Part shown: positions 41,754 to 51,800 of the stretch, one piece after another
Position numbering within the stretch: position 1 is the stretch's first letter
How the letters are laid out: every line of letters begins with the position of its first letter
From: Sphaerimonospora sp050942215
GTDB taxonomy: Bacteria > Actinomycetota > Actinomycetes > Streptosporangiales > Streptosporangiaceae
Direction of reading: 5' to 3'
DNA: 64,000 bases
Assembly (NCBI RefSeq): GCF_050942215.1
Contig: NZ_CP192056.1
Location: 3,906,001 to 3,970,000 of the forward strand
The notes under the pieces: model-generated
What the model was told of the DNA's origin: nothing
Database searches by the model: none
The model's input: the letters and a program-made list of their open reading frames with translations, nothing else
Translations under genes and position numbers: made by a program

Positions 41754-42998
41754 TTAGCCCAGCGCGGGCCAGGAGATCGTGACCAGGCCGTGGGTCTTGG
41801 GGAAGACCGCGGTGCCCTGGGGAAGGTGGGTGTGGTCGCTGCCGGTCGGCCAGAAGGCGAAGGTGGGGGCCGGGCCGCTGCGCGCCTGCCGATCCCAGGC
41901 CTGGATCTGCTCGACCATGGCGGTCGCGGCCTCGGTGCCGTGCACCCCGTAGGCACGTGCTCCGAACTCCACGCCCTCGCCCTCCAGTGCGGGGCGTATC
42001 GCCAGATAGGCGAAGGAGTCACCACGCACGACGCCGAAGGGGAACCACGTGCCGCGCTCGTTGGCCAGATCGGTTCCCTCGTCCACGGCGAGCTTGCAGA
42101 ACCCCGGCAGGAAGCCGGCGAACCATAGGTGCAGGTCGGCGAACGACACGCCGCTGTTGATCGTGACGCCGGACCACAGCTCGGTTCTCTTGGTCGCCAG
42201 CACCCCGTCCAGCAGGCTCGGATCCTCCGGCGCCCCGTCGTCGAACCGCAGCTTGACCGTACGGCCTTGGGCGTCGGGGAGCAGGAAGATCCGCTCGGGG
42301 TGCTCGCCTTCGCCTTGCATCGCGACGAATCCGCACACCTCGGCGGAGGTGCTCACCAGGTGGTCTGCCTCCCGGCGGAAGGCGATCGAGCGGGTGATGC
42401 CGTTCATCCGTAACGGCACGGCCAGGGTCCCGTTGTCGGTCAGTTGCTCCAGCCAGGCTGGAGGGATATCCCATGCGCCGACCGTCACGATGACCGCGTC
42501 GAACGGCCCGGCCTCGGGCACCCCCTGCTCGGCGTCGCCCTGCACGACCGTGACCGCGTCGCTGTACCCGGTCGCCTCCAGCAGAGCACGGGCTCGCTCG
42601 GTCACCTCCGGGTCGATGTCCATGCTGATCACACGGCCGGTCGGACCGACGACTTCGGCCAGCAGCGCGGCGTTGTAGCCGCCGGATCCTATTTCGAGCA
42701 CGCTCTGGCCAGGGCCGAGCCTCGCCTGCTCGATCATCCGGGCCTGAATGAACGGCGCGCTGACCGACGAGATGATCACACCGTGCTCGTCGGTCTTGGT
42801 CGCCACCGAGTCATCGGCGTTATAGGCCACTTCCAGCGGCGTGCCCGGAGGTACGAACTCATGCCGCGGCACCGTGCGGAAGGCTCGCTCCACAACCTCA
42901 GAGGTGATCATGCCCTCGGCGCGAAGCTTGTCCGCCAGGGCGTTGCGGATCTCCACCGCCCGGTCGGAATCTTCGGACATGTCAACCGTCTTGGTCAT
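41754..42998 (-). CDS. FxLD-system protein-L-isoaspartate-type O-methyltransferase
   Basis: 414 residues from ATG 42998 (GGGAG upstream); an upstream in-frame start is less likely. The N-terminal half is a PIMT-fold methyltransferase: VPRHEFVPPG, ISAPFIQARMIEQARLGPGQ-like region with SVLEIGSGGYNAALLAEVVG (motif I) and VISMDIDPEV. The C-terminal about 200 residues are the extension typical of methyltransferases paired with FxLD lanthipeptides. Such enzymes methylate an Asp side chain, leading to succinimide or isoaspartate; Asp43 or Asp46 of the precursor would be candidates. Confidence 0.88.
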   Translation of the reverse strand: MTKTVDMSEDSDRAVEIRNALADKLRAEGMITSEVVERAFRTVPRHEFVPPGTPLEVAYNADDSVATKTDEHGVIISSVSAPFIQARMIEQARLGPGQSVLEIGSGGYNAALLAEVVGPTGRVISMDIDPEVTERARALLEATGYSDAVTVVQGDAEQGVPEAGPFDAVIVTVGAWDIPPAWLEQLTDNGTLAVPLRMNGITRSIAFRREADHLVSTSAEVCGFVAMQGEGEHPERIFLLPDAQGRTVKLRFDDGAPEDPSLLDGVLATKRTELWSGVTINSGVSFADLHLWFAGFLPGFCKLAVDEGTDLANERGTWFPFGVVRGDSFAYLAIRPALEGEGVEFGARAYGVHGTEAATAMVEQIQAWDRQARSGPAPTFAFWPTGSDHTHLPQGTAVFPKTHGLVTISWPALG

Positions 42999-42999
42999 G

Positions 43000-43415
43000 C
43001 GGCACTCCCTGTCTGTTATCTGCTGGTTTTTGTTGAACTGATGGATTCCCGGTCGGCTTTTCGCCCCGCTGCCGGTTATGTCCGGCAACGGAAGAGGACC
43101 GATGTCGCGGTGGAACTCTGCACGGCTCAGCCCTATCGACTTTCAAGCGGTTTCGTAGGTGGACGACTCCAGAGAACCGCAACCGAAGCGGGGAGAGTAT
43201 GGGATCGAGGCTTGTGGAGTGGTCAAAGTGATCAAAGATCGCCATCGGTTACGTTCGGCGCTTGGACCGGGAAATAGCCTCTGGCCATTCACCCAGAGAC
43301 CGCCGATGCTGGCGACTACGGTGACCTGCACGAAGCGATGACCGACCCAGCCGCAGAGCATGTCGGGCAAATTGGACCAGAGTGGCTAAAATCGCTTGGC
43401 TAGCGGAGGCGCATC
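43000..43415. other. Divergent intergenic region
   Basis: About 416 bp between the lanthipeptide methyltransferase and the TPR regulator. A GGAGG site at 43405-43409 serves the regulator. A near-direct repeat GTGGTCAAAGTGATCAAAGATC lies around 43219-43240 and might bind a regulator. No gene is supported here. Confidence 0.4.
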
Positions 43416-44724
43416 ATGGCACGCGAACGAAATGAACAGCTCGCCACGCTCCTACAGGAGGCCGGCTGGTCACGGGCGCAGGCAGCGTGCGCGTTCAACC
43501 ACATCGCCCAGGAGAACAACCTGCACGATTACGCGCATATCGGCCGTTCCCATGTCAGCATGTGGGTCAGCGGGACAAAACCGTCCGGCGCGGCCCCCGT
43601 AATCTTGTCCCAGGCGCTGTCCCGTCGCCTGAGGCGTGTCATAACACCAGAGGAGCTCGGGTTCACAACCCACGCCCCGGCAGAGGAGGCGCTGGAGTGG
43701 CACACGGACCCATTGACCACGCTGACCGACCTGGGGAGAACGGACGTGGACGCGGACCGCAGAAGCCTGCTGAGCGGCGTGGTGTACTCAGTTGCCGCCC
43801 TCGCGCTCCCCGGCCAAGGCTGGTGGGAGAGTATGGCGGAGCAGCAGTCCGTGCCGGCCAAGCCTCAACGCATCGGACGCGGTGATGTGGCGGCCGTCCA
43901 GGAACTCACGGCAGCCTTCTCCCGGATCGACCAGCAGCGCGGGGGCGGTCATGGCAGGAAGGCGCTGGTGCAGTACCTGCAATCGGACGTCGCCGCCTTC
44001 CTGCAGGGGACGTTTCCGAACGAGCAGGTCCGGTGCGACATGTTCTCTGCCGCCGCCGAACTGGCTTACCTGTCGGGGTGGATGGGGTTCGACAACGGCG
44101 AGCACCCCCTGGCGCAGCGGTACTTCATCCTGGCCGTGAAGCTGGCCGCTCGCGCCGGAAACCCTCCGTTGACCGGCCACATCCTGCGCGCCATGGCGCA
44201 CCAAGCCATCGACCTCGGATTCTTCGCCCAGGGCCTTGCGCTGTCCACCGCCTCGATGCAGGGTCAGCGCTACGCCTCGGCGACCCCCCGCGAGCGGGCG
44301 CTGCTCGGCGTCGTCCACGCCCGCGCCCTGGCCGCCAACGGCGACAAGCAGTCCGCGTCCAAGGCGCTGCTCAAGGCCGAAGACCCACGAGACCGCCTGC
44401 ACGTTGCGGGACTGCGGCGACCATCAGGGAGCCATCCGCCAGTTCAGGCGGAGCGTACGGACCCGGGGAGAGGCCTTCCGCCGCACGCACGTGGTGACGC
44501 TCGGATACCTGGGCGCCACGCAGATCACGAACGGCGGCGCGGAAGAGGCGTGCGCCACCTGGAGCACCGCTCTTGACGTGCTGGAGGAAGGGATCTCTTC
44601 CCGACGGGCTCGGCAAGCGGCTCTCGACATGCGCACCCTGCTCTCGCCCTACCGACGTCGCAAGATCCCGGCCATCACCGAGCTGGATACCCGGGCCGCC
44701 GCCTACCTGGCTCGCATACATTGA
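43416..44724 (+). pseudogene. HTH/TPR regulator, frameshifted
   Basis: The start is clear (MARERNEQLATLLQEAGWSR, then the HTH ending HVSMWVSGTKP), followed by TPR helices such as QRYFILAVKLAARAG and ALLGVVHARALAANGDKQSA. Near 44385 the reading frame is lost: the natural ending (HETACTLRDCGDHQGAIRQF, then TWSTALDVLEEGISSRRARQ and a stop at 44724) is in another frame. About 20 family residues seem missing at the junction, so a small deletion is likely. Without it the gene would be a regulator of about 440 residues, possibly of the lanthipeptide locus. Confidence 0.75.
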
Positions 44725-44755
44725 TCACCTCAACGACGAAGGGATGAGGACGACC

Positions 44756-45301
44756 ATGGCTCAATCTCTGACGATCAAGCCCATCGGCATCGTGGTCGGC
44801 GGACGCATCGACCCCACCGACGATCTCTGGAGCGGCACGGCGATCATCCGCCTGAACCCCGATTTCCCTCCCGAGGTCGTCCAAGGCCTTGAAGAGTTCT
44901 CCCACCTGTTGGTCGTCTGGCACTTCCACAAGGCATCCCCCGACGATGTTGCCCTGCACGCGCGCAGCCCCCGCAACAACCCCAGGTGGCCGGCCACCGG
45001 CACCTTCGTCCACCGCAACCACCGCCGCCCGAACCAGCTCGCCCAGTCCTTCCCCAGGCTGTTGAAGGTCGACGGCCTGGACCTCCACGTGACCGAATTG
45101 GACGCCATCGACGGCAGCCCCGTCTACGACCTGGCGCCGTACTTCAAGGAGATGGGCCCCCGCGGCGAAGTACGCCAGCCCGACTGGCCCGGCGAGATGC
45201 TCAAGGACTACTGGGCCGACCCGCAAACGCTCGCCGGGTACGTCCTCGGAAGCCCCGATTGCCTTCACCGCTTGGGATCAAGGAGTGCTTCGCCGGCGTG
45301 A
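44756..45301 (+). CDS. TrmO/TsaA-like SAM-dependent methyltransferase
   Basis: 181 residues from ATG 44756; in-frame ATG 44744 is also possible. The core (IKPIGIVVGGRID, EEFSHLLVVWHFHKAS, HRNHRRPNQLAQSFPRLLKV, LDAIDGSPVYDLAPYF) follows the TrmO/YaeB pattern; that family N-methylates t6A37 in certain tRNAs. The spacing differs from classical TrmO, so the substrate may be another molecule. It lies 31 bp after the broken regulator. Confidence 0.78.
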   Translation: MAQSLTIKPIGIVVGGRIDPTDDLWSGTAIIRLNPDFPPEVVQGLEEFSHLLVVWHFHKASPDDVALHARSPRNNPRWPATGTFVHRNHRRPNQLAQSFPRLLKVDGLDLHVTELDAIDGSPVYDLAPYFKEMGPRGEVRQPDWPGEMLKDYWADPQTLAGYVLGSPDCLHRLGSRSASPA

Positions 45302-45318
45302 GAGGCGGACCCTTTACA

Positions 45319-47136
45319 GTGACCCTCGTGGATCGAACTGAGGTCGTCGTGCGGAGGCCGCGACAAGACGGTGAAGCACCGCGTGTGGGAAAGGTCCTCT
45401 CCCGCGAGAGGATGACCGCCACTGTCCAATGGGACGACGACGGGACCATCGAGGAAAACGTTCAGCTCGGCAACCAGAATCTGCTGGCATGGGAAGGAAG
45501 CCTGCGGTACCTCGCCCTGGTCGATCCAGCCGAGTTACGTAAGCGGTTCACTGACGATCCGGCGTCCGTGGTCGTCCAGTTGCTACGCGAGCACCAGAAA
45601 GGGCTCAAGGCAGCCGTTATCAAGTCAACGCTTGTGGATTCCGGCCTCGGAAAAGCGGCTGTTGACAAGGCGTGGAGGGCCATTCAGCCCCGGCTCACCG
45701 ATCGGGACGACATAGAGCTTAAACAGAACGTCTACAAGTGGAAGCCCTCCGCGGAAGCACACGGGCCGGATGTACTCCCATCACCCCCTGAGCCCAAGGA
45801 TGCGCCGACCGATGCATTCGTTACCCGGCTCGCCAGGCTTCTTGGGATCGGCGAGCCCCGTCCCATCCAGGACTACCTTGCCGCCCCCCTTCGCACGGCG
45901 GTCCTGCTGAGCCAGTTGGAGGGTATGGCAATCGACCAGTTCCTGTCCGAGCTGGAAGAGCCGGACCACCGGGCGCTCTCAATCATGCTGCTTGCCATAC
46001 CGAGGCGAATTCAGGGTGACCCGCTGCCCCCGGAGATCTATCGTGATGTGCTCTCTGCTGCGGCAGCCGAGCTTCGGGTGGAACCATCCTCTGCCCTAAG
46101 AACCGCTGCCGCGTGGTTGCTGCGGAGGGTCACGAGCAGCCCATCGTTGCCTCCCGAATTGGTTGGGCCGGTCATTCAGCTGGCGCTCTTCCTGGCCCAG
46201 AACCCGCAGAAAACAGAACTGGACGCCTTGGAGGCCGCAGCCCTCGCGATCAGTAAGGCTCTCCCCACAACGCATCGTGACTTGGTCAGGATCGCGGAGC
46301 GACTCCCATTCATGCCCAAGGGCGGCCGGACTGCGCTGATGGCGGCGGTGGGAAACAGGTGGCCGAAGGCCATCCTGGACGAGCGCTGGTGGGCCGGGAT
46401 GACGGTGCAGGAGCTCGCCGACTGCGCTCAAGGGATGTTCGGGCGGCTGACACGCTCACCAGAGATCACCGAGGGTATCGTCCGACCACTACTGGAGCGC
46501 GAACTCGCCGGAGTGAAGACGCGTGCGCGCCTCAGCCTCTTCCTAGGAATGCCTTCGCAGTTCGCCGAACTCCTTCCGGTCACCGCTATCGTGGAGGCGT
46601 TTAAAAGGACCGGGCAGCAGGATCCGGTCGCCGTTTCCTGGGTTGACGCCCTACGCGGACAGGATCGACTGAATGCACTCGTGGAGGATGCCCAGCGAGC
46701 CCGCGAGGAGGCCGCGGCAGCGGTTGAGCTGGCCGAAGCGGCCGAAGGGAGCCGTCAAGAGCTCGCCGGACGACTCCAGCGGCTGGAGGAGGAGTTGCGA
46801 GATCTCCAGACTATGGAGATCAAGACCCGAGCCGCCCAGGAGCGCCAGATAAAGATAGACGTTATTCGGGCACTTGCGGACCTGGCTGCGGAGGTGGAAG
46901 AACTTTCCGCCGCGAAGGCCGCGCCGGAAATCGTCGTGGAGCGGGTCCGCGGCTTGGTAGCCACACGTTCGCTAAGGCCAATCGGACGTGCGAACAGCGA
47001 AGCGAATTTCGATCCCCAGCTTCACGAGCCCATCTACGGCACTCCGGAGCCGGGGGCTCCGGTTCTTGTCATCCGCCCGGGCTATGTCTGGGATGAACTG
47101 ATGCTCCAGCGGGCTCTTGTCGACCCCAAGGAATAG
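45319..47136 (+). CDS. GrpE-domain protein with long N-terminal extension
   Basis: 605 residues from GTG 45319; GTG 45298 is an alternative. The C-terminus is GrpE-like: a coiled coil (EGSRQELAGRLQRLEEELRD) followed by FDPQLHEPIYGTPEPGAPVL and VIRPGYVWDELMLQRALV, the beta-wing of nucleotide exchange factors. The first 100 residues resemble a small beta-barrel (GKVLSRERMTATVQWDDDGT) and a winged region; the middle 300 are helical and unassigned. Directly before an Hsp70 gene, it probably serves as that chaperone's dedicated exchange factor with an added target-binding part. Confidence 0.75.
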   Translation: MTLVDRTEVVVRRPRQDGEAPRVGKVLSRERMTATVQWDDDGTIEENVQLGNQNLLAWEGSLRYLALVDPAELRKRFTDDPASVVVQLLREHQKGLKAAVIKSTLVDSGLGKAAVDKAWRAIQPRLTDRDDIELKQNVYKWKPSAEAHGPDVLPSPPEPKDAPTDAFVTRLARLLGIGEPRPIQDYLAAPLRTAVLLSQLEGMAIDQFLSELEEPDHRALSIMLLAIPRRIQGDPLPPEIYRDVLSAAAAELRVEPSSALRTAAAWLLRRVTSSPSLPPELVGPVIQLALFLAQNPQKTELDALEAAALAISKALPTTHRDLVRIAERLPFMPKGGRTALMAAVGNRWPKAILDERWWAGMTVQELADCAQGMFGRLTRSPEITEGIVRPLLERELAGVKTRARLSLFLGMPSQFAELLPVTAIVEAFKRTGQQDPVAVSWVDALRGQDRLNALVEDAQRAREEAAAAVELAEAAEGSRQELAGRLQRLEEELRDLQTMEIKTRAAQERQIKIDVIRALADLAAEVEELSAAKAAPEIVVERVRGLVATRSLRPIGRANSEANFDPQLHEPIYGTPEPGAPVLVIRPGYVWDELMLQRALVDPKE

Positions 47137-47184
47137 GGGAAAATGTCAGCCTAGTTCACGCGGGTGGGCAACGGAGGTAACCGG

Positions 47185-48831
47185 GTGGCCGGGCAACACG
47201 TGATCGGTGTGGATTTCGGGACGTCAACCTCGTTAGTAGCCGAACAGATCAGCAGAGCAACGGTGGAGATCACGCCGCTAGGGCGTCGAACACCATGGTT
47301 CCCCTCGGTGGCTGGACTCCAGGACGGTTCCCTCCTGGTTGGTGAGGATGCCGAGATCCTCCCGATCGGCCAGGTCGTCAGGTCGGCGAAGCGAGCGATC
47401 ACCGAAAACAAGAGAACGCTCCGCGCGGGAGATGCCGAGCTGGATGCCGACTCTGTGATTATCGCGCTCCTCTGCGAAGTCGAAAAGCGGGCCAAGGCTG
47501 CCGGTCGCTCCCTCGCAGACGCCCGCGAAATCCGGCTCGGCTGCCCTGCAATGTGGACCGGCGACCAGCGGGAACGCCTGCTCACTCTGGCTGGCGAGGC
47601 TGATATCCCGGTAAGCGCTGCCAGCCTCATCGACGAACCCATCGCTGCCGGCGTCGCCTGGGCCAGCCACCGCTTTTCCCGTCTGGGCCCCCGACCGGAG
47701 GGAAAGCTCCTGGTCTTCGACATGGGCGGCGGCACCCTCGACATCGCCGTCCTAAATATCGCAGGCAAGGGCCACCCCGAGATCACGGTCCTGTCCGCCC
47801 TTGGCATCGACCTAGCCGGAGACGCCTTAGACAAGGCCATCGCGGAGCAGTTCGCTGCGGAACTTGGTAGCCATCTGGATGCCTTCCCAAACCAGGACGA
47901 CGTCCAGGCGAAGCTGCTCAACGTGGCGCGCCAAACGAAGGAAGCCTTGTCCACCCGTGCCTCGTTCCCGGTGGTTTTCCGGGCGCTCGGAGACCTCCCG
48001 TCGATCCGCTACCTCCGCGAGCAGCTGGTCGAGGCCTTTACACCACAGATGGACATAGCCGCGCGCTACATCTTGGCCGCTATGCGCGCCGCGATGCTCA
48101 CGGAGACAGTCCCCCGACAGGGCCGCTCGGGCGGCTACACAATGCACACTCCGCAAGCCCTGCGGAGTAAGGGATGGTCTGATTTGGCCGGCGACATCGA
48201 CTACGTCCTCCTCGCCGGAGGCATGAGCCGCATCCCCCATGTAGCCGAGCGGATCGGCGCGCACTTCCCACATGCGGAGATCGTCGATGAAGTGGGGGTC
48301 GGTCCTGAGCAGGCCATCGTGGCCGGGCTGGCCAACACGGCCGAGTATCAACGGCTCAACCTCCACCGGCCAAGCGCGGACTTCATCTTGGAATGGGACG
48401 GCGGCGAACAATTGCTCTACCGCGCCCACACTCCGCTGTACGAGCCGTGGGAGATCCTCTCCAAGTCGATCGTGTACTACGAGCTGAGCGGGCGGCAGTT
48501 CACCTGCCCGCGACATGGCAGGGGGCGGCTGCGCGTCAGGTCACTGTACGGCGAGACGGTGAAGGTCAAAATCGATGGCATGACCGGACCGGTGACTGCC
48601 CTGCCGTTCCGGCTTGGCGACGACATGCGCTTCCGGATGTATCCCGATGGCCGGATCCTTCTCACCGACGGATCCGGCCATCATCAGGACTTCCGGGTCG
48701 ACCGCTGGCCGGTGATCCGGGGACGTGACTTCGCCATGCTGGAGCTGCGGCGGCTTACCGCCCCTCCTCCGCCCTCCCGAGAGGACGACTGGGGGTACGG
48801 TCAGAAGGATTGGGCGCCGCCGCAGAGCTGA
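47185..48831 (+). CDS. Hsp70-like chaperone
   Basis: 548 residues from GTG 47185, chosen for GGAGGT at 47173-47178. The actin-type ATPase is clear: IGVDFGTSTSLVAE (phosphate 1), LVFDMGGGTLDIAVLNIAG (phosphate 2) and VLLAGGMSRIPHVAERIGAH (adenosine). The family linker and substrate-binding domain are not recognisable; the last 170 residues are a different beta-rich region. This is a specialised, non-housekeeping Hsp70 of the kind found in defence loci. Its last 77 bp overlap the convergent SNF2 gene. Confidence 0.88.
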   Translation: MAGQHVIGVDFGTSTSLVAEQISRATVEITPLGRRTPWFPSVAGLQDGSLLVGEDAEILPIGQVVRSAKRAITENKRTLRAGDAELDADSVIIALLCEVEKRAKAAGRSLADAREIRLGCPAMWTGDQRERLLTLAGEADIPVSAASLIDEPIAAGVAWASHRFSRLGPRPEGKLLVFDMGGGTLDIAVLNIAGKGHPEITVLSALGIDLAGDALDKAIAEQFAAELGSHLDAFPNQDDVQAKLLNVARQTKEALSTRASFPVVFRALGDLPSIRYLREQLVEAFTPQMDIAARYILAAMRAAMLTETVPRQGRSGGYTMHTPQALRSKGWSDLAGDIDYVLLAGGMSRIPHVAERIGAHFPHAEIVDEVGVGPEQAIVAGLANTAEYQRLNLHRPSADFILEWDGGEQLLYRAHTPLYEPWEILSKSIVYYELSGRQFTCPRHGRGRLRVRSLYGETVKVKIDGMTGPVTALPFRLGDDMRFRMYPDGRILLTDGSGHHQDFRVDRWPVIRGRDFAMLELRRLTAPPPPSREDDWGYGQKDWAPPQS

Positions 48832-51800
48832 CCAGCGCCGCAGCAATCGGCCGCATGGAGACGCTGAGCGCCTTCTGCGCGCTCAGCTCCTCCCGTACGA
48901 TTTGCCGCGCCTGGGCGAGCTTGGCCAGGTGGCTTTCCCGCATCCGCCGGATCCTCGCCTCCGGAACGGATTCGAGCAACTCACGGTTCTTGCGAATCTG
49001 TAGGTCGAGCGTATGTTCCTTGGCACGGATCCGCGCATCGACGAGGGCTTCGTTCTCCTGCCGCCGGATCCGCTCCGTCTCCACCAGGCGGGCGCCTACG
49101 TACTGCTGCGCTACGCGCCAGACCCCAGTCAGGTCACGCGGGACTTTCACCGTACTATCGGTCAGCGATCCGTCTGCGAGGGCTGTGAGCAGGGCGTCCC
49201 CGAGCCCGTCCACGACCTCTCTGGTCTCAAGGTCGATGGCAGTCACCCAGAGTTCCAGGGTGGGGCGCAGACCACTGGTCTCCACAAGGTGGATGGCCAT
49301 GAGGTAGGTGCATCCCTCGGGCACTCCGGGGATACCGATCGTCCCGAACCTTGGGAGCGCGAGCCGGTCCTCCGCCAACACCCTGATTGCCAGCCGCACG
49401 AGCGGATGCCTGGCCGAGAACAACTCAGTGTCGTACTTGCTCGCGGTCTCCGGGTGGAAGGTGCACTTCAGCGGCTCGCCAATCTGCAGGCGCCAGGCGA
49501 GCCTCCCAGGTGGGAGCGTGCTGCCCGACTGATCGGGCATGGCGCGGAACTTGGCGGCGAGCTCAGAGGTGCCGACGATCTCCAGAACGCCCTTGTCGTC
49601 CGGCTCGCCTCGCCGGGCACCGTACCTTTCGAAGAGTTGGTCGATGATCCGCTGGATCTCCGAGGAGCCGATGAACCGGCCGTTGCCGGGGCCGTGCTCG
49701 GTGAACCCCTCCACCAGCAGCCCATCCAGCCCGGACAAGATCGCCCGAGATGCGCGCAGGTCGTCGGTGTCCTGGCTGCGCTGCTCAACCGCAATCGCCA
49801 GATTGCTGATCTTTCGGTCGAGCTCGGCTGGGCTGAGCCGCAACTGCATTAATTCGACGAAGTGGTCGCGCAGGATCGGTTCCAACTCCCCGACCGAGTT
49901 CTGGAAGATGCCGATCCGGTCGTACAGACGCTGGAAGATGTCGGTCTCGATGGTTCCGGGGACCCGCATGTTGTAGATAAGGATCTTCTCGTGCTCTTGG
50001 CCAAAGCGGTCGAGGCGCCCAATGCGCTGCTCGACCCGCATCGGGTTCCAGGGCAGGTCATAGTTGACGAGCACGTTGCAGAACTCGAAATCCAAGCCCT
50101 CAGAGCCGACCTCGCTCAGCAAGAGGATCTCGAAGGCGCCGTCGCGGAACTCTTGCATGATCTGCTGGCGGTCCGGCTGTTTGACGCCACCGTGCATCAC
50201 TCGGTAGGTGAAGTGGGCACTGAGGCGCTCGGCCAGGTACGACAGAGTTCCACGGAAATACGAAAAGATCATCATTTGCCGGACGCCAAACTGCTCGCGC
50301 AGCTTAAGCAGTTCCTCCTGGAGCCGGTCATACTTGGTGTCCACCTCGACCCAGCCGAACTCCTGGGAAAGCAGATCTTCGAGGTCATCCGCATCCAGGC
50401 CCTCGGAGTCGCCGTCGAGGTCGTCGATCTCATCCTCAAAGAGCGCCGGCCCCTTGGCCCGCAACGCCTTCTGAGACGCGGGAATGCAGCTCGCCGCCTG
50501 CCGCAGCGGCATCTGCATGATGAAGCCCGGAGGAACCCCCTTGCGCCGGGCACGGTTGTAGGCCCAGGCGTAGACCGCGTCGTAGTAAACGCGTTCCTCT
50601 TCTGTCCACTCGACGTCGATGTTCCTCGGCTCCCGGACGGCCTTGTGCTCAGGAACATCGGCCTTCCGGGTGCGGGTGAGATGGCCACTCAGCATGTTCA
50701 GGTCCGCCAGCAGCCTTCGTACTCGCGCCTTCTCCTCGGGGGTGAGCGGGTGGTCCACGTCGAGCACCTTGCGCAGGACGTCGTAGTCTGGCCGGTCGGT
50801 AATGCTGCGCCCGAACCTCACCTGATCGAGCCTGTCGAGCGTGACGAGCAGTTCTCTGGGACTCCGGTTGTCGACCAGGGCGCGCGCCACATCATTGAGG
50901 ACGGCGTTGGGCTCCATCTGACGTTCGAAGGTGTCCCTGTCGTTAAAGCTCCCCGGGTCGAGCAAGTTCATCAGGGTGAACAGATCGTCGTTACCCAGGT
51001 TGAGCGGCGTGGCTGACAGCAGCACGAGGTGGTCGCTCCAGCTGGCGAGCAGCTCCCCCAGCAAGTGGGATTTTCGCCCCCTGTTCCTCATGTTGTGGGC
51101 CTCATCGATGATGACGAGGTCGAAACGGGGTTTGAGCTCGGCCAGCTTCTCCAGCACCTCGTCGGCGGTCCGCAGGGATTCGATCGAAATCACCGCGTGG
51201 AGCGGACCGTCGTCTCCCTTGTCCAGCGCCTCCGCGAATTCCGCCAGATCGCTCGCCTTGACCAGATCGAGCGTGCGGTCGAACCTCCGGCGCATCTCGG
51301 CCTGCCACTTGTACTTGAGCACCGAGGGGACCACGACAAGGACCCGGTCGAGCTTGCGGCGCTGTTCGAGCTCACTCCAGATCAGCCCGGCCTCGATCGT
51401 CTTACCGAGGCCCACCTCGTCTGCGATTAGGATGCGCCCCGAGGAACCGGTGAGCATCTTCAGCACCGGCTTGAACTGATAGGCACGGAAGACCGTCTTG
51501 CTCGACGCGAAGGAGTACAGGGTGTCGGTCAGCGGGTGGGTCAGCTTGGTCCAGGTGAGTGTGAGCGATAGATCAGCGGCGTTCGCGGGAGACTGGCTGA
51601 GCCAGAACTCTGGCCTGCTGGGGTCGCCCTGCACCGGGGTGAGCGAGCCCTCCGTGTACGTGTGCAGTTCGCCTCGGAGGTCGACCTCATACAGGTAGGC
51701 GGCCCCCTGTGGAATCACCTGTGTGATGGTTCCGACGAGCCGTTCCCCCTCCGGCTGGACCATGTCTCCCACCCGGAAGCAGGCGTTTCCGGCGAATGGC

